64,000 nt of DNA from Madurella fahalii. Lineage: Eukaryota > Ascomycota > Sordariomycetes > Sordariales. How positions within the stretch are numbered: position 1 is the stretch's first letter; every line of letters begins with the position of its first letter. The translations under genes and the position numbers were made by a program. Below, in pieces: positions 22,824 through 33,848 of this stretch. The stretch spans positions 5,270,001 through 5,334,000 of the forward strand of contig CM056874.1 in NCBI GenBank assembly GCA_029876055.1, in the 5' to 3' direction. The notes under the pieces were generated by a model, which worked only from the letters and a program-made list of their open reading frames with translations, did not search any database and was not told the DNA's origin.

Positions 22824-24623
22824 GGACGATCTGGACGATCGTCGTTCGAGTCACCAGGGTCTCGGCGCGAAGTTGGACGATTGCGGTCTTTGCCGGAGTC
22901 GAAGCGGGACTCATATGATCTGATCCTCTCGGCAGGGGAGACTCGGTAGGAGATCGGTAGCGCGGTTGAAACAAGGGACCGATGTTCTCTTGCGGAGGCG
23001 ATAGACATTCGGGGCGCCGAGGGGTTGGGTTCGACCCCGGGCCCGGGCTGGATGTAACCGTCTTCGTCCGAAAAATCGCACTGCATCACCGCACGTTGAT
23101 TCGCAGATCGGCAGCTGACTCGAGGTTCGGGGACCTCTGAGTTGTTGATCCAGAAAGGCCCAGTCACTCCAACAAAAGATGCTTCGCGTCTCCTTTCCGC
23201 TATGTCGGTTGTGTCAATGGGTTGAGAGAGGAGTGGGTGAATCCAATCTCGTGCCACTGGGCCCATCCATCCCTCTGCCCTGCATGTCCGAGCACGCCGG
23301 CGAAACGCCCATCCAAGACTATGCATACGTCGCGACGCGAAAAGAAGACAATTACCGCGCCTAGTTCACCCCCCAGCCTTTACTGACTGACGCCAAGCAC
23401 GGATAGAGTGGCGGGACATATGGTACGAGGAGTAGCATCTGAGGGCATTGGAGCGTTTTGGCGGTCGAAAGGGGGATCTACGATCTGCAAAAGGAAGAGT
23501 TCTGGATGTCTCTGACTTGCATTGTGGAGAATCATCAATAGCATCGCTTTGTCGTTGACAATGCAACAAAAATTGGGAGCGCTGGGCGCAAACAGTCGAT
23601 TTCGAAGAGAAATGGTTCCATGGGGTTCGCAGACGGGAGCCTGATTCGCTGGGGAAACATTTCCCACCCGTGGCAGTAGAGTAACTCGGCGTTTCAAATC
23701 GCCTATCGTACGAGGGGGTGCTTTTGTAACCCGCGTCCAAGCTCTGCGAAAGCATTGCCGTTGCCTTGGGTCTCTCGCCCCTGACCTTGTCCAGCACGTG
23801 ACATCCCTGAGATCAGACATCGACGACAGGGGACGGCGACGCTTGACCGGCCTTTCTCGTGGAGCTTGAGCTGACGATGAGGCGATATGGCGACTCGCCA
23901 GGTGTGGAGTTTCGCATCCCGCTCAGGCGAGAGGGCGCAAGGAGGCGGTTGTCACAACACGAACTGTCTCGGACCCTGAGTGTCGGGCGGAAGGGCATAT
24001 CTCATAAGGCTTCATCTATCTATATATTATGTCCATCTTATCCGGAACCTAGATGTCGGTTCTTGCTTTTCATCAGCAAGCAGCAGCTTCTCGAAGCAAT
24101 CCTCTGATGTTCATCGTTCTCGGCTCTGGCAGCCCATCACTTCCGTGAGCCATCCGGCGCCGATTTCAAGCAACAACGGGCTACCTATCTTTGCACCTTT
24201 CCCCGGTTCCCTGTCAATCCGCCCGGAGAAGGAATCCAGGACCCGTTCTCGCCGCTCTCCAAGTTCTCAACTCCGCGCACTCTCCCGCCGCTTTCCGGCC
24301 ACGACCTCCACAGCCAGAGAACTCCGGCAGTATATAGACCGCGCATCCTCCCCATCGCCCCGGCCAACTACTCTCCCAACAACTCACTCGCCACTCCGCA
24401 GTCTTCGCGTCGCCCAACCTCTCCACCGAAGACTACCCGCTCGAGGACCGTCTTCACCGCGACCAAGGCTCGACCACTCCGTCTCGTTCAAGAGTCGCTC
24501 AACCGCAAGCGAAGACCACCCGTCTTCTACGCCCAGCGTTCGCGCAGCGCCATCCAGTCGCTCACCTACATCACCATCCATCAGCAAGACTCTTCGTCGG
24601 CGCCGTCCCCAACCACCGTAAAA
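22824..24623. other. intergenic region and leader of the next plus-strand gene
   Basis: About 1.8 kb. A TATATAG element at about 24,331 lies roughly 290 bases before the next ATG. The last about 640 bases are pyrimidine-rich and carry a 213-codon open frame (23980-24621) rich in Ser, Arg and Pro that ends two bases before that ATG. This is probably a low-complexity leader with a long upstream open frame. Minus-strand frames at 22,700-23,820 lack recognisable motifs. Confidence 0.45.
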
Positions 24624-25863
24624 ATGGCCACCAACCCCATCATGCCGAAGGTTGCTCCCCTCCCCAGCATCCCCTCCACATCTTCCCGCCCTGGCGATGG
24701 AGGCAAAGACAGGCTTCTCGCTGACCTGCGCCGCCAGGTAAATAAAGTGCCCACCTTCCTCCTCCTCCTCCTCCTCCTCCTCCTCCTCCTCCTCCTCCTC
24801 CTCCTCCTCCTCCGCCTGTTTTTGCCTTCTCCCCCTGCGTTTTAAAAAGATGATCAAAACTCTGACTGGAATGACGTTTGTGTCTATAAACAGCTCGATG
24901 ACTCGGCCTCGGATGCCTCGTCCGTCGACTCCCGTGGCCGCCGCCGCCGCCGCAACAACAAGCAGCTCGCCCAGGCCGGCGGCCTGACCAACCCCGCCGT
25001 GCTCCCCCGCCTAGCCGACACCAAGCCGGTCCGGTTGCAGCTAGGGCTGAACCTGGACGTCGAGGTCGAGCTGAAGGCGCGCCTGCAGGGCGACGTTTCG
25101 CTGACATTGCTGTAAGCCATCTCTCCTTTTCCCCACCCCTTCCCCAATCCCAGCTTCAGCCCGCAAAGAAAATCGACCCAAATCTATGTTTCCCATTTCA
25201 AAAAAACTAATTTTACTTTTTTTCTCTCTCCTCCCCTTTTTATCAGCCAATAAACAAAAACCAACCAACTCTTTTTATCATCACGTCATTGACGTAAACC
25301 CCTTCCTCCCGCCTCCTCCCCCAACCTCCGGGGAGAGCGAGACCGATGAATCATTTCTTTTTTTACCTATATAAAGAGTCGAAAAACAACCCTCCGCTCG
25401 TCCCTCTTCCTCGGCCGAGCTTGTCCCGGACGCCTCCGGCGTTGTCGCCGACGAATACGCCGAGCTCTTCTACATGCGTGTCGGGCGCTTCCGCCTGCGC
25501 CAGCGCTGGATCAACCGCGAGGTGAGTCCCAGCCTGACGGCGGCCGTGGTGCTACTCGTTGCGACGGCGGGGTTCGTGCTTGGATTCGCGGCTGCGCGGT
25601 ACTGGGATGGTCCGGGGATCGCCTCTTTGCTGGGCGGTGGTGCTGCGGGATTGGGATTGGGTGAGGCTGGTGAGGCTGGTGCGGGAGGGGAAAAGGGATA
25701 CGGGGCCGTGGTGACGGGTGTTGCTGGTCTGTTGGCTGTTCCTGCTGTCGTTACTCACCCTCTTCCTCCTCCTTCTTCTCCTGTTTTGGGGCGTTGTGAA
25801 CTACAGAGCCCCTTTTCTGTTGGTGCTGCGTCTGTCTTTCGGGAAGGGCAGGTGCTGGCTTGA
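24624..25863 (+). CDS. Membrane protein of unknown function
   Basis: Predicted 272 residues from three inferred exons: 24624-24737, 24894-25111 and 25377-25863. Intron 1 (donor CAG|GTAAAT, acceptor ACAG|CTC) contains a long CCT repeat. Intron 2 (265 nt) ends at an AAG acceptor (ATATAAAG|A) that restores frame. The N-terminal half is polar with an Arg-rich stretch (RGRRRRRNNKQLAQAGGLT) and a distinctive segment VRLQLGLNLDVEVELKARLQ. The C-terminal half has ELFYMRVGRFRLRQRWINRE and then a likely membrane helix (LTAAVVLLVATAGFVLGFAA, about residues 156-175) before a Gly-rich stretch. A good donor (GAG|GTGAGT) occurs just before the helix, so a shorter spliced form is possible. I recognise no family and the exon-3 join is tentative. 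Confidence 0.6.
24758..24813 (+). repeat. CCT trinucleotide microsatellite, about 18 copies
   Basis: Near-perfect CCT array inside the first intron of the 24624-25863 gene, between donor and branch region. If unspliced it would read as poly-Leu. Confidence 0.9.
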
Positions 25864-26557
25864 CAAATAGAGTTGAGAGAGGAGGGAAGAGGGCGTGGTG
25901 GAACGGGAATGGAACTGTATATATTTCCTGGGTTTGGCTTTAGGGTTTGTGTTTTGGGCGGTTGTTGGTGTTTATCTCTGTCTCTCTTTATATACACTCA
26001 TTTGGGGAAAGCGTCTGACTGCGTGTGGTTGCTGGAGATATTCACCTATACCTTCTCCTAGTACCGTACGCAAAACACAGGAAATTGAAATAGAGGCGTG
26101 GCATAGGCAAAAAGAAGTGAGTAATATAAACCGGGTTGCGGCAGAGCGAGGCTTCTCCATCTGACCGTCTACGTGGCAATCTTCGGTGTAACTGATACAC
26201 TTTACGTGGGATGCCTTATTCAAGGATCCTCGTTCAGCATGTGCAATCCCCTGTTCCTTGCTGATCTATGAGCGGTCAGTTAAAATCGAAACAGCTGATC
26301 AAACAAAACAAAATTTCTGTAGTATCTACCAAAAGTTCAAGTATCCAATTGACTGGCCCATCCCGACTCGCGTTCCAGACCTCCCTCAGACATCGCCTCA
26401 TCCATCCCGTCGATTACTCATACATCCTGGTATATAACCCCAAACAAACCGCCCCTCCACCCCAGTCATCAACATTATCATCATCCCGCCTGGTATCCGG
26501 CATCTAAACAGCACGCACCAACCCGCCCCAACGCCCTGCTGCTCCCCGATGATTTAC
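25864..26557. other. convergent intergenic region
   Basis: About 690 bases between the 3' ends of two convergent genes. AT-richer than the genes; no supported gene or structured RNA was recognised. Confidence 0.55.
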
Positions 26558-29540
26558 TCACCGCTTGCTCCGCCCACTGATCTTGCTCCGCACGCTCCAC
26601 CCACCGGCCACGCTCGGCGGCCTCGGGCCCTTGTACTCGAGCGCGGGGATGCTCAGGCCGTAGCCCTCGGTCCGGCCCTCGGGGTCGTGCTGGTCGACCT
26701 CGACGCAGATGCACACGTCGAGGCTGCCGTCGGAGCCCTTGCCGTGGTGCGCGGGCTGCGCGGCCTTGTGCGCCGTGCCGCAGTTGGCCTCGCCCGCGTG
26801 CAGGGGCAGGCGGCCGTCCTTGTGGCGGCGGAAGCTCTTCCGTCCGCGCCCTCCTCCTCCTCCTCCTCCTCCTCCACCGGTGGTGTGGGACGTCGACGAC
26901 GATGAGGACGACGATGACGAGCGGCGGCGGGAGTGGGAGGTGCGGTGGGAATGGCGGGAACGGTGGGATTGCCCTGCCGAGGAGCCTGGTGGCGCGAGGT
27001 GGTCGGCTCCTCCGCCTCCCCCGTTGAGCGGGGGTGGAGGGGTCAGATCCGGGTCGTTGTTGGGCGAGTTCTCGGTGATCATGGCAAAGTTACGGCTGGG
27101 CATGGTGACGCTGTTGTGGGAGGCCGTCTTGGTGCTCTCGCCGGGGTCCTTGTTGAACAGCTTGAGGAGGGTTTCCGAGGTCTCGTGGTTGAGGTGATGG
27201 ATCTTGTTGCGGCGCGAAAGGAGGTTGGCCACGGCCGCCGGTGGGGGCTTGTTGACAATGGCCGAGGACACCACGTTGACGATGTAGCGAAAGTCGTTCT
27301 CGATGGGGATGTTGAGGCGCGGGTGCGAGTAGAAACGCCCCAGCGCGGCCAGGTGCACGTCGCCGCTGAGGATGGTCAGGCGGATTGAGAACTCGGCGCA
27401 GATGCCCTGCAGCCTCTCGATCAACCAGTTCCTCTCCTTCTTGTGGGTCCGGGCCGTATAGTGATCGTCGAGATCATCCAGGAGGTCGACGCTGCCGTCG
27501 AACGAGTTGAAGAAGCTGCCGCCGAGGCCGACGCGGCGGTTCAGGAGCTTGATGGGACCCAGAACCGGGCTCGAGAAGATGTTTTCGAGCCACGTCAGGC
27601 GCTGTGTAGTGTCAGCCAATGCCTGGTAAGATCTGGTGTGACAAAAGACTCACGGGGTATGCAATGGGGATGCCCAAGAGAAGGATCAGATGCTTGAATG
27701 ACTGTCCAGAACTTGCGGCATCGGAAAGCTCCTGCTTCAGGCGGCTGAATATTGCATCGTAAGTCTCGGGGTAGTTGACCTGGTGCCTCGTACGCTGTGC
27801 GCCTCGTCAGACGGAATTCGAGCGAGCCGTTGAGAAGAACCATACCTCTGTGCGTGCGTCAATACCCAGAAAAGCGATCCTAGCTCCGAGCCGGGCAAAT
27901 ATGTTGTGCGAGTGCTCAGCAACATAGGGCTACTGGCGTGTAAGCGCGGTTCCGATGCCATAGTCTGCAAGGTGGACGTACGCCAGATCGTGGGCCATTG
28001 ATATAGTTGGGTTCGGTCATGGCTGGGTGCACATATGCGTTCATGGACTGGTTGGGATCGATTCCTTGACCCTCCTCGACTGATGCAGCCGGAACGGCAT
28101 CTGTCCGCGGTTAGAGTGCGGGCACCTCTGCTGGGGTTGGAGCGCTTACCTGAGGTGTACGTGGACGCGGGTGGAGGAAGGTGATGTTGGAAGAGCATGT
28201 AATACTTGTGAGCAGTGCCGCCAATGCCCCTGAAAACCTGTCTTTCCATTAGAACACCGAGGTTTGGCTAGTCTGCAGCGGGTCTTCTTACATCGCATTT
28301 CATGAATTCATTCACATATGATCCAAATCCGTCAATGATCTGATCGCGGTCAGCAACCCCCGTTTTGGTGGAAGAGACGGAGAGCATACATCGTGGTCGT
28401 CCCAGATATTCAGCTGGGGAATCTGGCCATTAAGACCCGCAAACGGTTCTGTCCCGTACCTGAAAGACCATTGTTAGCGAAAGCGCTGTTGCAAGGCCAG
28501 AGCCGACTCACCAGCGGATGTAGTTGTTCAGGTAGTAGTCATCGCACTCCCGGCGGAGGCTTTCCGGGAACGGATACTCCCTGCGCTTCTTGGGATTGGA
28601 AATGGACGTCCAGGCGTGGAGCGGCCCCGAAACTCGGATCCCATCATTGTAGATCTGGTCGCCGCCGCCAATCCTGCGACACCGTCAGCTTCCACGGGCC
28701 AAGAGAGCCGAACCGTGGCCACCATGAGAGAGCGCCTTACATGACATGGAACGGCGTCTCTTGGTGACGCCGCGCGACATCGTTCCACAGCGCTGGGCCG
28801 CTCCACGCTTCTTCGTCTGTGCCGACGCTGAAGCCGTTGCACGAGTGGAACATGATGCGCATGGACTCGGTGATGGCGGGCACAAAGAAGCTGTTCACGC
28901 GCGGCTTCGACTTGCTGATGAAGCGCATGTCCGGCAGCTCGTATTCCCACTTGATCTCGGCGTGTTCCATGTCGACTTCCAGGTTGAACCTCCAAAACGT
29001 GTTGCGCGCGTCCGAGTAGAGGCAGATGCCCTCGACGTCAGAGCTGCCGGCGTCGCCGCCGGCTTTACGGAGGATCAGTGTCGGCACGAACGGCTGCGTC
29101 CTCCCCCCGCCCACCGTGACGACTAAGACGCTGCCGACCCAGCGATTGCCTTCAGTGCGGCGGTAGTTGAGCAGCGGGCCACAGGCGATCTCCTTGCCGT
29201 CGGGCGGAGGGCCGGCCGACGCACTCTGAACGCCGTCCCTCGTTGCGGCTCGCGCTTCAGATGCGCCGGCGACGATGGGCTTGAATTTCGGCGTGATGGG
29301 AGTGCCGCCGGCGGCGGGCTCGGCGGGCTCTACGCGCGACTTGTTGAGGAAGTCGGCGAGGTCACCGACGCCGCGGCGCGAGTCGGCGTCACGGGCGACG
29401 GGCCCGTTGCGGGCCTTTTCGTATTTGGCGTATGCGGTCGACTCGGCATGGCGCCAGCGGTTCGCCGAGGCATAGGGATTCCCGGCGCTGTCGTTGCTGG
29501 TGGGCGCGCCATCGCCGGGCGCGGTATACTGCGAAGCCAT
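26558..29540 (-). CDS. PhoD-like phosphatase domain protein
   Basis: Predicted 851-residue member of the fungal PhoD-like metallophosphatase family (phosphodiester/monoester hydrolysis in characterised relatives; substrate here unknown). Nine exons keep frame: 29540-28741, 28673-28512, 28459-28390, 28339-28292, 28237-28150, 28100-27982, 27929-27846, 27794-27654 and 27601-26558. Metal-site motifs are intact: MIGGGDQIYND (about 267-277), NIWDDHD (about 338-344) and LSGDVHLAALGRF (about 577-589). The N-terminal 260 residues are a family extension with no signal peptide, suggesting an intracellular protein. The last about 150 residues are Ser/Gly/His-rich, with a poly-Gly run from a CTC repeat. 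The final codons read AGC AAG CGG TGA inside a strong donor (CG|GTGAGT), so an alternative spliced C-terminus is possible. Confidence 0.9.
26849..26875 (+). repeat. CTC microsatellite encoding poly-Gly
   Basis: About nine CTC/TCC units. On the minus (coding) strand they encode the poly-Gly run in the PhoD-like protein tail. Confidence 0.85.
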
Positions 29541-30660
29541 GGCGGGCTGGTAGAACTGAGTCAGGAAGGCCAGGCTCGACGGGGACGGACGCGGTCTCAG
29601 GCGCGAGTCTTGGGCGCGGGTCTCAGGCGCGGGTCACAAGACGGGCAGACGGGCAGACAGGCACGTGGAATGCGACGATGGCCTCAGAGCATACTCGAAC
29701 CCAGGTGATGGCCAATCGATGTCAGGAGGAACGCAAAACGAGGGGCAGCAAAAGGATATTCATTGATCTGCCATGGTGTGCGAAATTGCATCGGCGCATG
29801 CAGCGACCAGGAACCTGAAGGATGCAAGCGCTCTCACTCCCCCTGCTCTGCAGCCTGGCTACCTATCCTACCCCCCCAAACCGGGCTCAAGAAGCAGATC
29901 AAAGGCACGCCAAGCTGCGACGGATGACAGCCTCTCGGAAACGGGGCGGCGAAGCGACCCGTGCCATGCCATATGTCATCTCGAATTGGCGTAAATGAGC
30001 TGATTCAAGGAAACAAGTTGGAATGTGTAACCATTGGCGGGAATAGCCTGCAGCGTTTGCGGTGATGTTGAAGGTGGGATGGTGGGGACCTGTTCGCTTC
30101 CCGTTGCCCCCCTACCACTGCTTTTGCAACGGCTGTGCCCTATGCTGGCTTGTGGCTCATACCGCAGTAGCAGCTGGGCTTTCGGTCGCTGCCGAGTTTC
30201 ATCCCTTTGTTTCCAGCCGACGTCTGCAGAATTGTTCTTCCGTCACGACAACGCCTCGATTCCTGCCATTGTCGGAGGCCTGCAGTTGGCGATCAGCGAA
30301 CACCCCTGTCACAGAAGCCAAGCATCGGGCGCTGGATGCAGCATTCTTGCGTCAGCGCGGCCCCGCTCCGTCTCCAGCGATTGGCTGCTCTGTCTCCAGG
30401 TCCAGAACTCCAGGGACCTGCTTCTCCCAGGACCGGTTAGCCGGCATCGCTTGGGGCCGCCGCAAAGCACCGGAATCACCTCGTTGCTCCGCACGATTAC
30501 CGATTAGGTAACAAACTAAACAAAAGTTCCAACACAAACCCCAAGTCTGTGCCTACACAGGAGATTGATGGCTAATAGATACATGTCAATCCTACACAGC
30601 CGTCATAGCTCCGACGCCCCGTTCTATACGCTCTGTATATGCCCAACGCGGCCTTCTAAC
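29541..30660. other. intergenic, promoter of the PhoD-like gene
   Basis: About 1.1 kb with no supported gene. The part next to 29,541 is the likely promoter of the PhoD-like gene. The part next to 30,661 is the 3' region of the rhomboid gene. Confidence 0.5.
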
Positions 30661-32376
30661 TCACGCCTTGCCCTTCGTGACTGGTTGGCGCGCATCACTG
30701 CCCCCCTGCTCCAACTGCCCCTGCGGCTGCCGTTGGGCCGACTTCTTTTGCTCAAGCAGATGCGCGGCACCAACGCCGACCGCCAAGCCTGTCATATGCG
30801 CCGCCACATCCGTGAGCACCACTCGCCTGGAGAGGAGAATACCGAGGTGCGATCCTACTGCCAGCGCGAGGAAAGTCGTCCCGTGGAAACCCTCGCTCGG
30901 AGGTGGAGGGAGGCCCAAGACCCTGAAAGTCTCGAGCCGGTGCATCCAGAGATACGCCGCCATGACTCCGTAGACGCCCCCCGATGCCCCTAACGATGTC
31001 GTGGCCAGTCGTTTCGTCATCACCGCCCAAGTCAGCGTTCCCACCGCCCCAATCGTGCCAGAAGCGAGGTAGGTGGCAAGAAAGGTGCCCCGCCCGACCT
31101 CGTCGTGAAGACGCGTCCCCAAAACCCACAAGGCAACCATGTTGGGCACGAGATGGAAGAACTTCTGGTGCGAGAACATGGACGACAGCACAGTGGGAGC
31201 CCGTGGGACCGCCACATCAAGCATGAAGTACCGGTTCAGGAAAGGCCAAAACGGGGGCAGCTTCCACATAAGCCAGCCCAGCATGTTAACTAGTATCAGC
31301 GCTCCGACTGTGGCGGCCGCCGGCGGGATATCGGGGAACAACCTATCTGCTCGCCTCGGCGGGTGGTAGAACTCTGCATACGCGACGGCGAGGCCAGCTA
31401 CGGCAAGGGCGAATACCGCTGATGGTAGGATCCGCTTCCACGCTGGCATTTTGGGCGGTTCCTGTAGATCGCTGGTGGCCAGGGCTGCATACTTCTGCAG
31501 CGCGGGGCTAGGGCTGGGTAGTCTGATTCTGCCGATGCCTTTCTGCGGTGTCTCGTCTATAACCTGCAGGCCGCCCGGTTTGCCGTGCCTCTCCTCCTCT
31601 TCCCGTTTTCGCTTCTCTTCCTCCTGCCGCTTGATCCTGGCTTCCCACTTGGCCTGGTTCCGGGCGCGGATCGCATCCAACTGGCTGGTCCCGTAAACGC
31701 TCCGCTTGTCCTGGCTCTCTGGCTCCTTGTAGAGCTTCAGTCTGCTCTTGTAGCCCGGCTCGGAGCTTGTTTCCGTCTCTTCTGTCTCGGGGTTCTCGAG
31801 AGCCGCTAGCTCGTCCTCGGCCCGGAGGCCGGCGTTTGCAATCTCATCGACGGGCACGTGTTTGCGGAGGTATTCGAGCGCAATCGCTTGTTGCTGCTTT
31901 GTGAAGTGCGCTGTGTTCACCCGCAGATTGGGGTCTTCGAGCGTGCCGGCGACGCGGCGACCGTGGAGTATCCGCAGGAGCTGATTCGCCGCGGCGGTGC
32001 TCATGGTTGGCCCAAAGAGCGTAATCACTTCGTGCGCTTCCAAGTCATGTTTGCGGAAGGGTAAGCCGTCATGGTCCGTGTAGTTAGGCGGTATGTCGAC
32101 GTAGTGGGTGATGACAGTGCCGTTGAAAATGGTGCGGATGCCGGGACATTGCGGCAGGAATGGCGCGCGATTTCTCGGTAAGAGCGCGTACGAGGCTACA
32201 GTTGGGGGGCGGCCGTATCGCAGTTTGCATTGTTGGTGAGCCGCGGAGGGCCAGGACGAGAGACGTCGGGACGAGCACGGCGCCGGTAGTAGCCGGGTGG
32301 TACTTCTAGAGACGTGCTGAGCGGCAATCTGGACGCTGGACCGGAAGGCATTGACGCCCAGGCCGCAGCAGCTCAT
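30661..32376 (-). CDS. Rhomboid intramembrane serine protease, probably mitochondrial
   Basis: A 571-residue intronless protein. The N-terminus is Arg/Ser/Ala-rich with few acids (residues 1-60), consistent with mitochondrial import. Residues about 100-320 are hydrophilic with a Lys/Glu/Arg coiled-coil stretch (RIKRQEEEKRKREEEERHGK). Several membrane spans start near residue 340. Rhomboid landmarks are intact: FFHLVPNMVALWVLG (the H-x-x-x-N region), the nucleophile Ser465 in GASGGVYG and His527 in DVAAHMTGL. Relatives such as yeast Pcp1/Rbd1 and PARL cleave single-span inner-membrane proteins such as dynamin-like Mgm1. This protein is longer than Pcp1, because of the soluble N-terminal region, so it may be a second fungal rhomboid type and not the Pcp1 orthologue. 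Divergent from the Tma17-like gene. Confidence 0.9.
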   Translation of the reverse strand: MSCCGLGVNAFRSSVQIAAQHVSRSTTRLLPAPCSSRRLSSWPSAAHQQCKLRYGRPPTVASYALLPRNRAPFLPQCPGIRTIFNGTVITHYVDIPPNYTDHDGLPFRKHDLEAHEVITLFGPTMSTAAANQLLRILHGRRVAGTLEDPNLRVNTAHFTKQQQAIALEYLRKHVPVDEIANAGLRAEDELAALENPETEETETSSEPGYKSRLKLYKEPESQDKRSVYGTSQLDAIRARNQAKWEARIKRQEEEKRKREEEERHGKPGGLQVIDETPQKGIGRIRLPSPSPALQKYAALATSDLQEPPKMPAWKRILPSAVFALAVAGLAVAYAEFYHPPRRADRLFPDIPPAAATVGALILVNMLGWLMWKLPPFWPFLNRYFMLDVAVPRAPTVLSSMFSHQKFFHLVPNMVALWVLGTRLHDEVGRGTFLATYLASGTIGAVGTLTWAVMTKRLATTSLGASGGVYGVMAAYLWMHRLETFRVLGLPPPPSEGFHGTTFLALAVGSHLGILLSRRVVLTDVAAHMTGLAVGVGAAHLLEQKKSAQRQPQGQLEQGGSDARQPVTKGKA

Positions 32377-33149
32377 TGTTGCAAATCTGGCGGCTGCAGT
32401 CGCGCAGCGCCGCGCAAACTATCCATTAACTGCGCAAAGGGTCGGGGATAGACGATGGTAGGTTGTGCTTGTTCTACGCCGGAACGTGCTCGAGAAATTT
32501 CCGTCCGGACCCGGCAAGCTGGACGCGAAACGGCCCGGCAAAATACACATTGGATCCACAGCGGGGCATCAAGGCCTCGCCCTTGTCCGTGATGAGCACG
32601 ACTGTTATATCAACGTAACACCCAATCTATGAGAAAATAGTGATAAGGGAATCGCACAACTTACAATATACCGTTTTCTTTTCTTTTGCCTTATTTTCAC
32701 TTTCCTCTTTCTTCTTATTGTTCTTCAATTCCTTTTCGATCTGAGCACTGTTGTTTGACCAAATCCACCAGAACAGGGGTATCTCCATAAGGTAGGTATG
32801 TACATATCAAATAGCTGGGGTCTGCTGCTCCCGCACCGTGGAGCTTCCCGCAGCAGCGACCACCAGGCAGCTCCCTGAGCTTGCGTCAACAGCAGACAAA
32901 ATAAGAATCACTGTCGCCAACTCTTCTCTCACATCACTCACTAGCATACAGACACCAAAAAAAGGACCAACGACAAACTAACCAACACCCACACATTCTT
33001 GAACACCTCCCAATCAACCCCGCTCTCGCTCACCACCCCGCCATCTCGCAACACGACCAAGCCAAAGCAACAACCACAAGCCCCACAACAAAAAAAAGAG
33101 GAAAGAAAAGAAAAGAAACAACCAAGATAGAAGAAGAGAAAGAAAGAAA
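32377..33149. other. divergent promoter, rhomboid / Tma17-like gene
   Basis: About 770 bases shared by two divergent genes. A pyrimidine-rich tract lies at about 32,670-32,750. A purine-rich leader of A/G runs (about 33,085-33,149) directly precedes the plus-strand ATG. No gene seen. Confidence 0.55.
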
Positions 33150-33848
33150 ATGTCAGCCGAATCCCAACCCATAACCCCCGCTGCCTTCGCCGCCGCCCTC
33201 AAAGACCTGCCCCTGTCCTCCCTCCATCTCAAAGTCCTCGAGCTCCGCAACAGCATCGCCCACCTAGACTACTCCAACGAGCAGCTGCGGCCGTACGCAG
33301 AGGGGACCGCGACCGCGACCGCGACGGCGTCCCAGCCGGAGCCTGCACCCGGCGCGCAGGAGGGGCAGGCCGCGCAGCCGGACCAGGACTGCATCGAGGC
33401 GATCCAGGAGAACGAGCAGGTCATTGAGCGCATGCAGGAGCGGATCCGGCTGGTGCGGGTCGAGGTGGAGGAGCGCGGGGTCAGCTGGGCCGAGTTCCAG
33501 AGCGACGAGGAGAGGAAGGCTGGGGAGAAGGAGGAGGAGGAGGAGGAGGAGGAGGAGGAGGGCGCTGCCGAAGGAGAGGGGATGGTGGTCAACGGGGTCA
33601 ACGGCGTGAACGGTGACGGCACGGTGCATGAAGAAGAGGGCGCGCGGCGCGCACACTCTGCTTGGAGCGACGGGACCTTCCAGGCTGGGGTGATTCGGGA
33701 TGGGGTGGTGTATATGGATAGTCGAGGTGGGGCGAGACAGGCCGGGGGTTCGCTTACGGACGAGGAGCTAAGGCGGAGGATGGAGGAGCAATTGAGGGGC
33801 CTTGGGGAGGCCGATGAGGATGAGGAAGAGGGTGGGCTGCACTTGTGA
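33150..33848 (+). CDS. Tma17/Adc17-like putative proteasome-assembly chaperone
   Basis: A 232-residue intronless protein. The N-terminal half is helical: LPLSSLHLKVLELRNSIAHL, a Thr/Ala/Gln linker, then CIEAIQENEQVIERMQERIR and LVRVEVEERGVSW. Two helices joined by a loop with an ENE-x-VI-x-x-M pattern resemble yeast Tma17 (Adc17), a stress-induced chaperone that helps assemble the proteasome base. A poly-Glu run (GGA repeat) and a disordered acidic C-terminus follow, with a conserved-looking TFQAGVIRDGVVYMDSRGG segment. The start has a purine-rich leader and AAAATG context. The Tma17 link is by pattern and length, so it is tentative; it could be an unrelated small coiled-coil protein. Confidence 0.75.
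   Translation: MSAESQPITPAAFAAALKDLPLSSLHLKVLELRNSIAHLDYSNEQLRPYAEGTATATATASQPEPAPGAQEGQAAQPDQDCIEAIQENEQVIERMQERIRLVRVEVEERGVSWAEFQSDEERKAGEKEEEEEEEEEEGAAEGEGMVVNGVNGVNGDGTVHEEEGARRAHSAWSDGTFQAGVIRDGVVYMDSRGGARQAGGSLTDEELRRRMEEQLRGLGEADEDEEEGGLHL
33528..33561 (+). repeat. GGA microsatellite encoding poly-Glu
   Basis: About eleven GGA/GAG units inside the Tma17-like frame, coding for the Glu run near residues 128-137. Confidence 0.85.

Noticed and set aside
22700..23326. 208-codon minus-strand open frame
   Set aside because: Overlaps the 3' end of the bHLH coding exon and its downstream region on the opposite strand; no motif.
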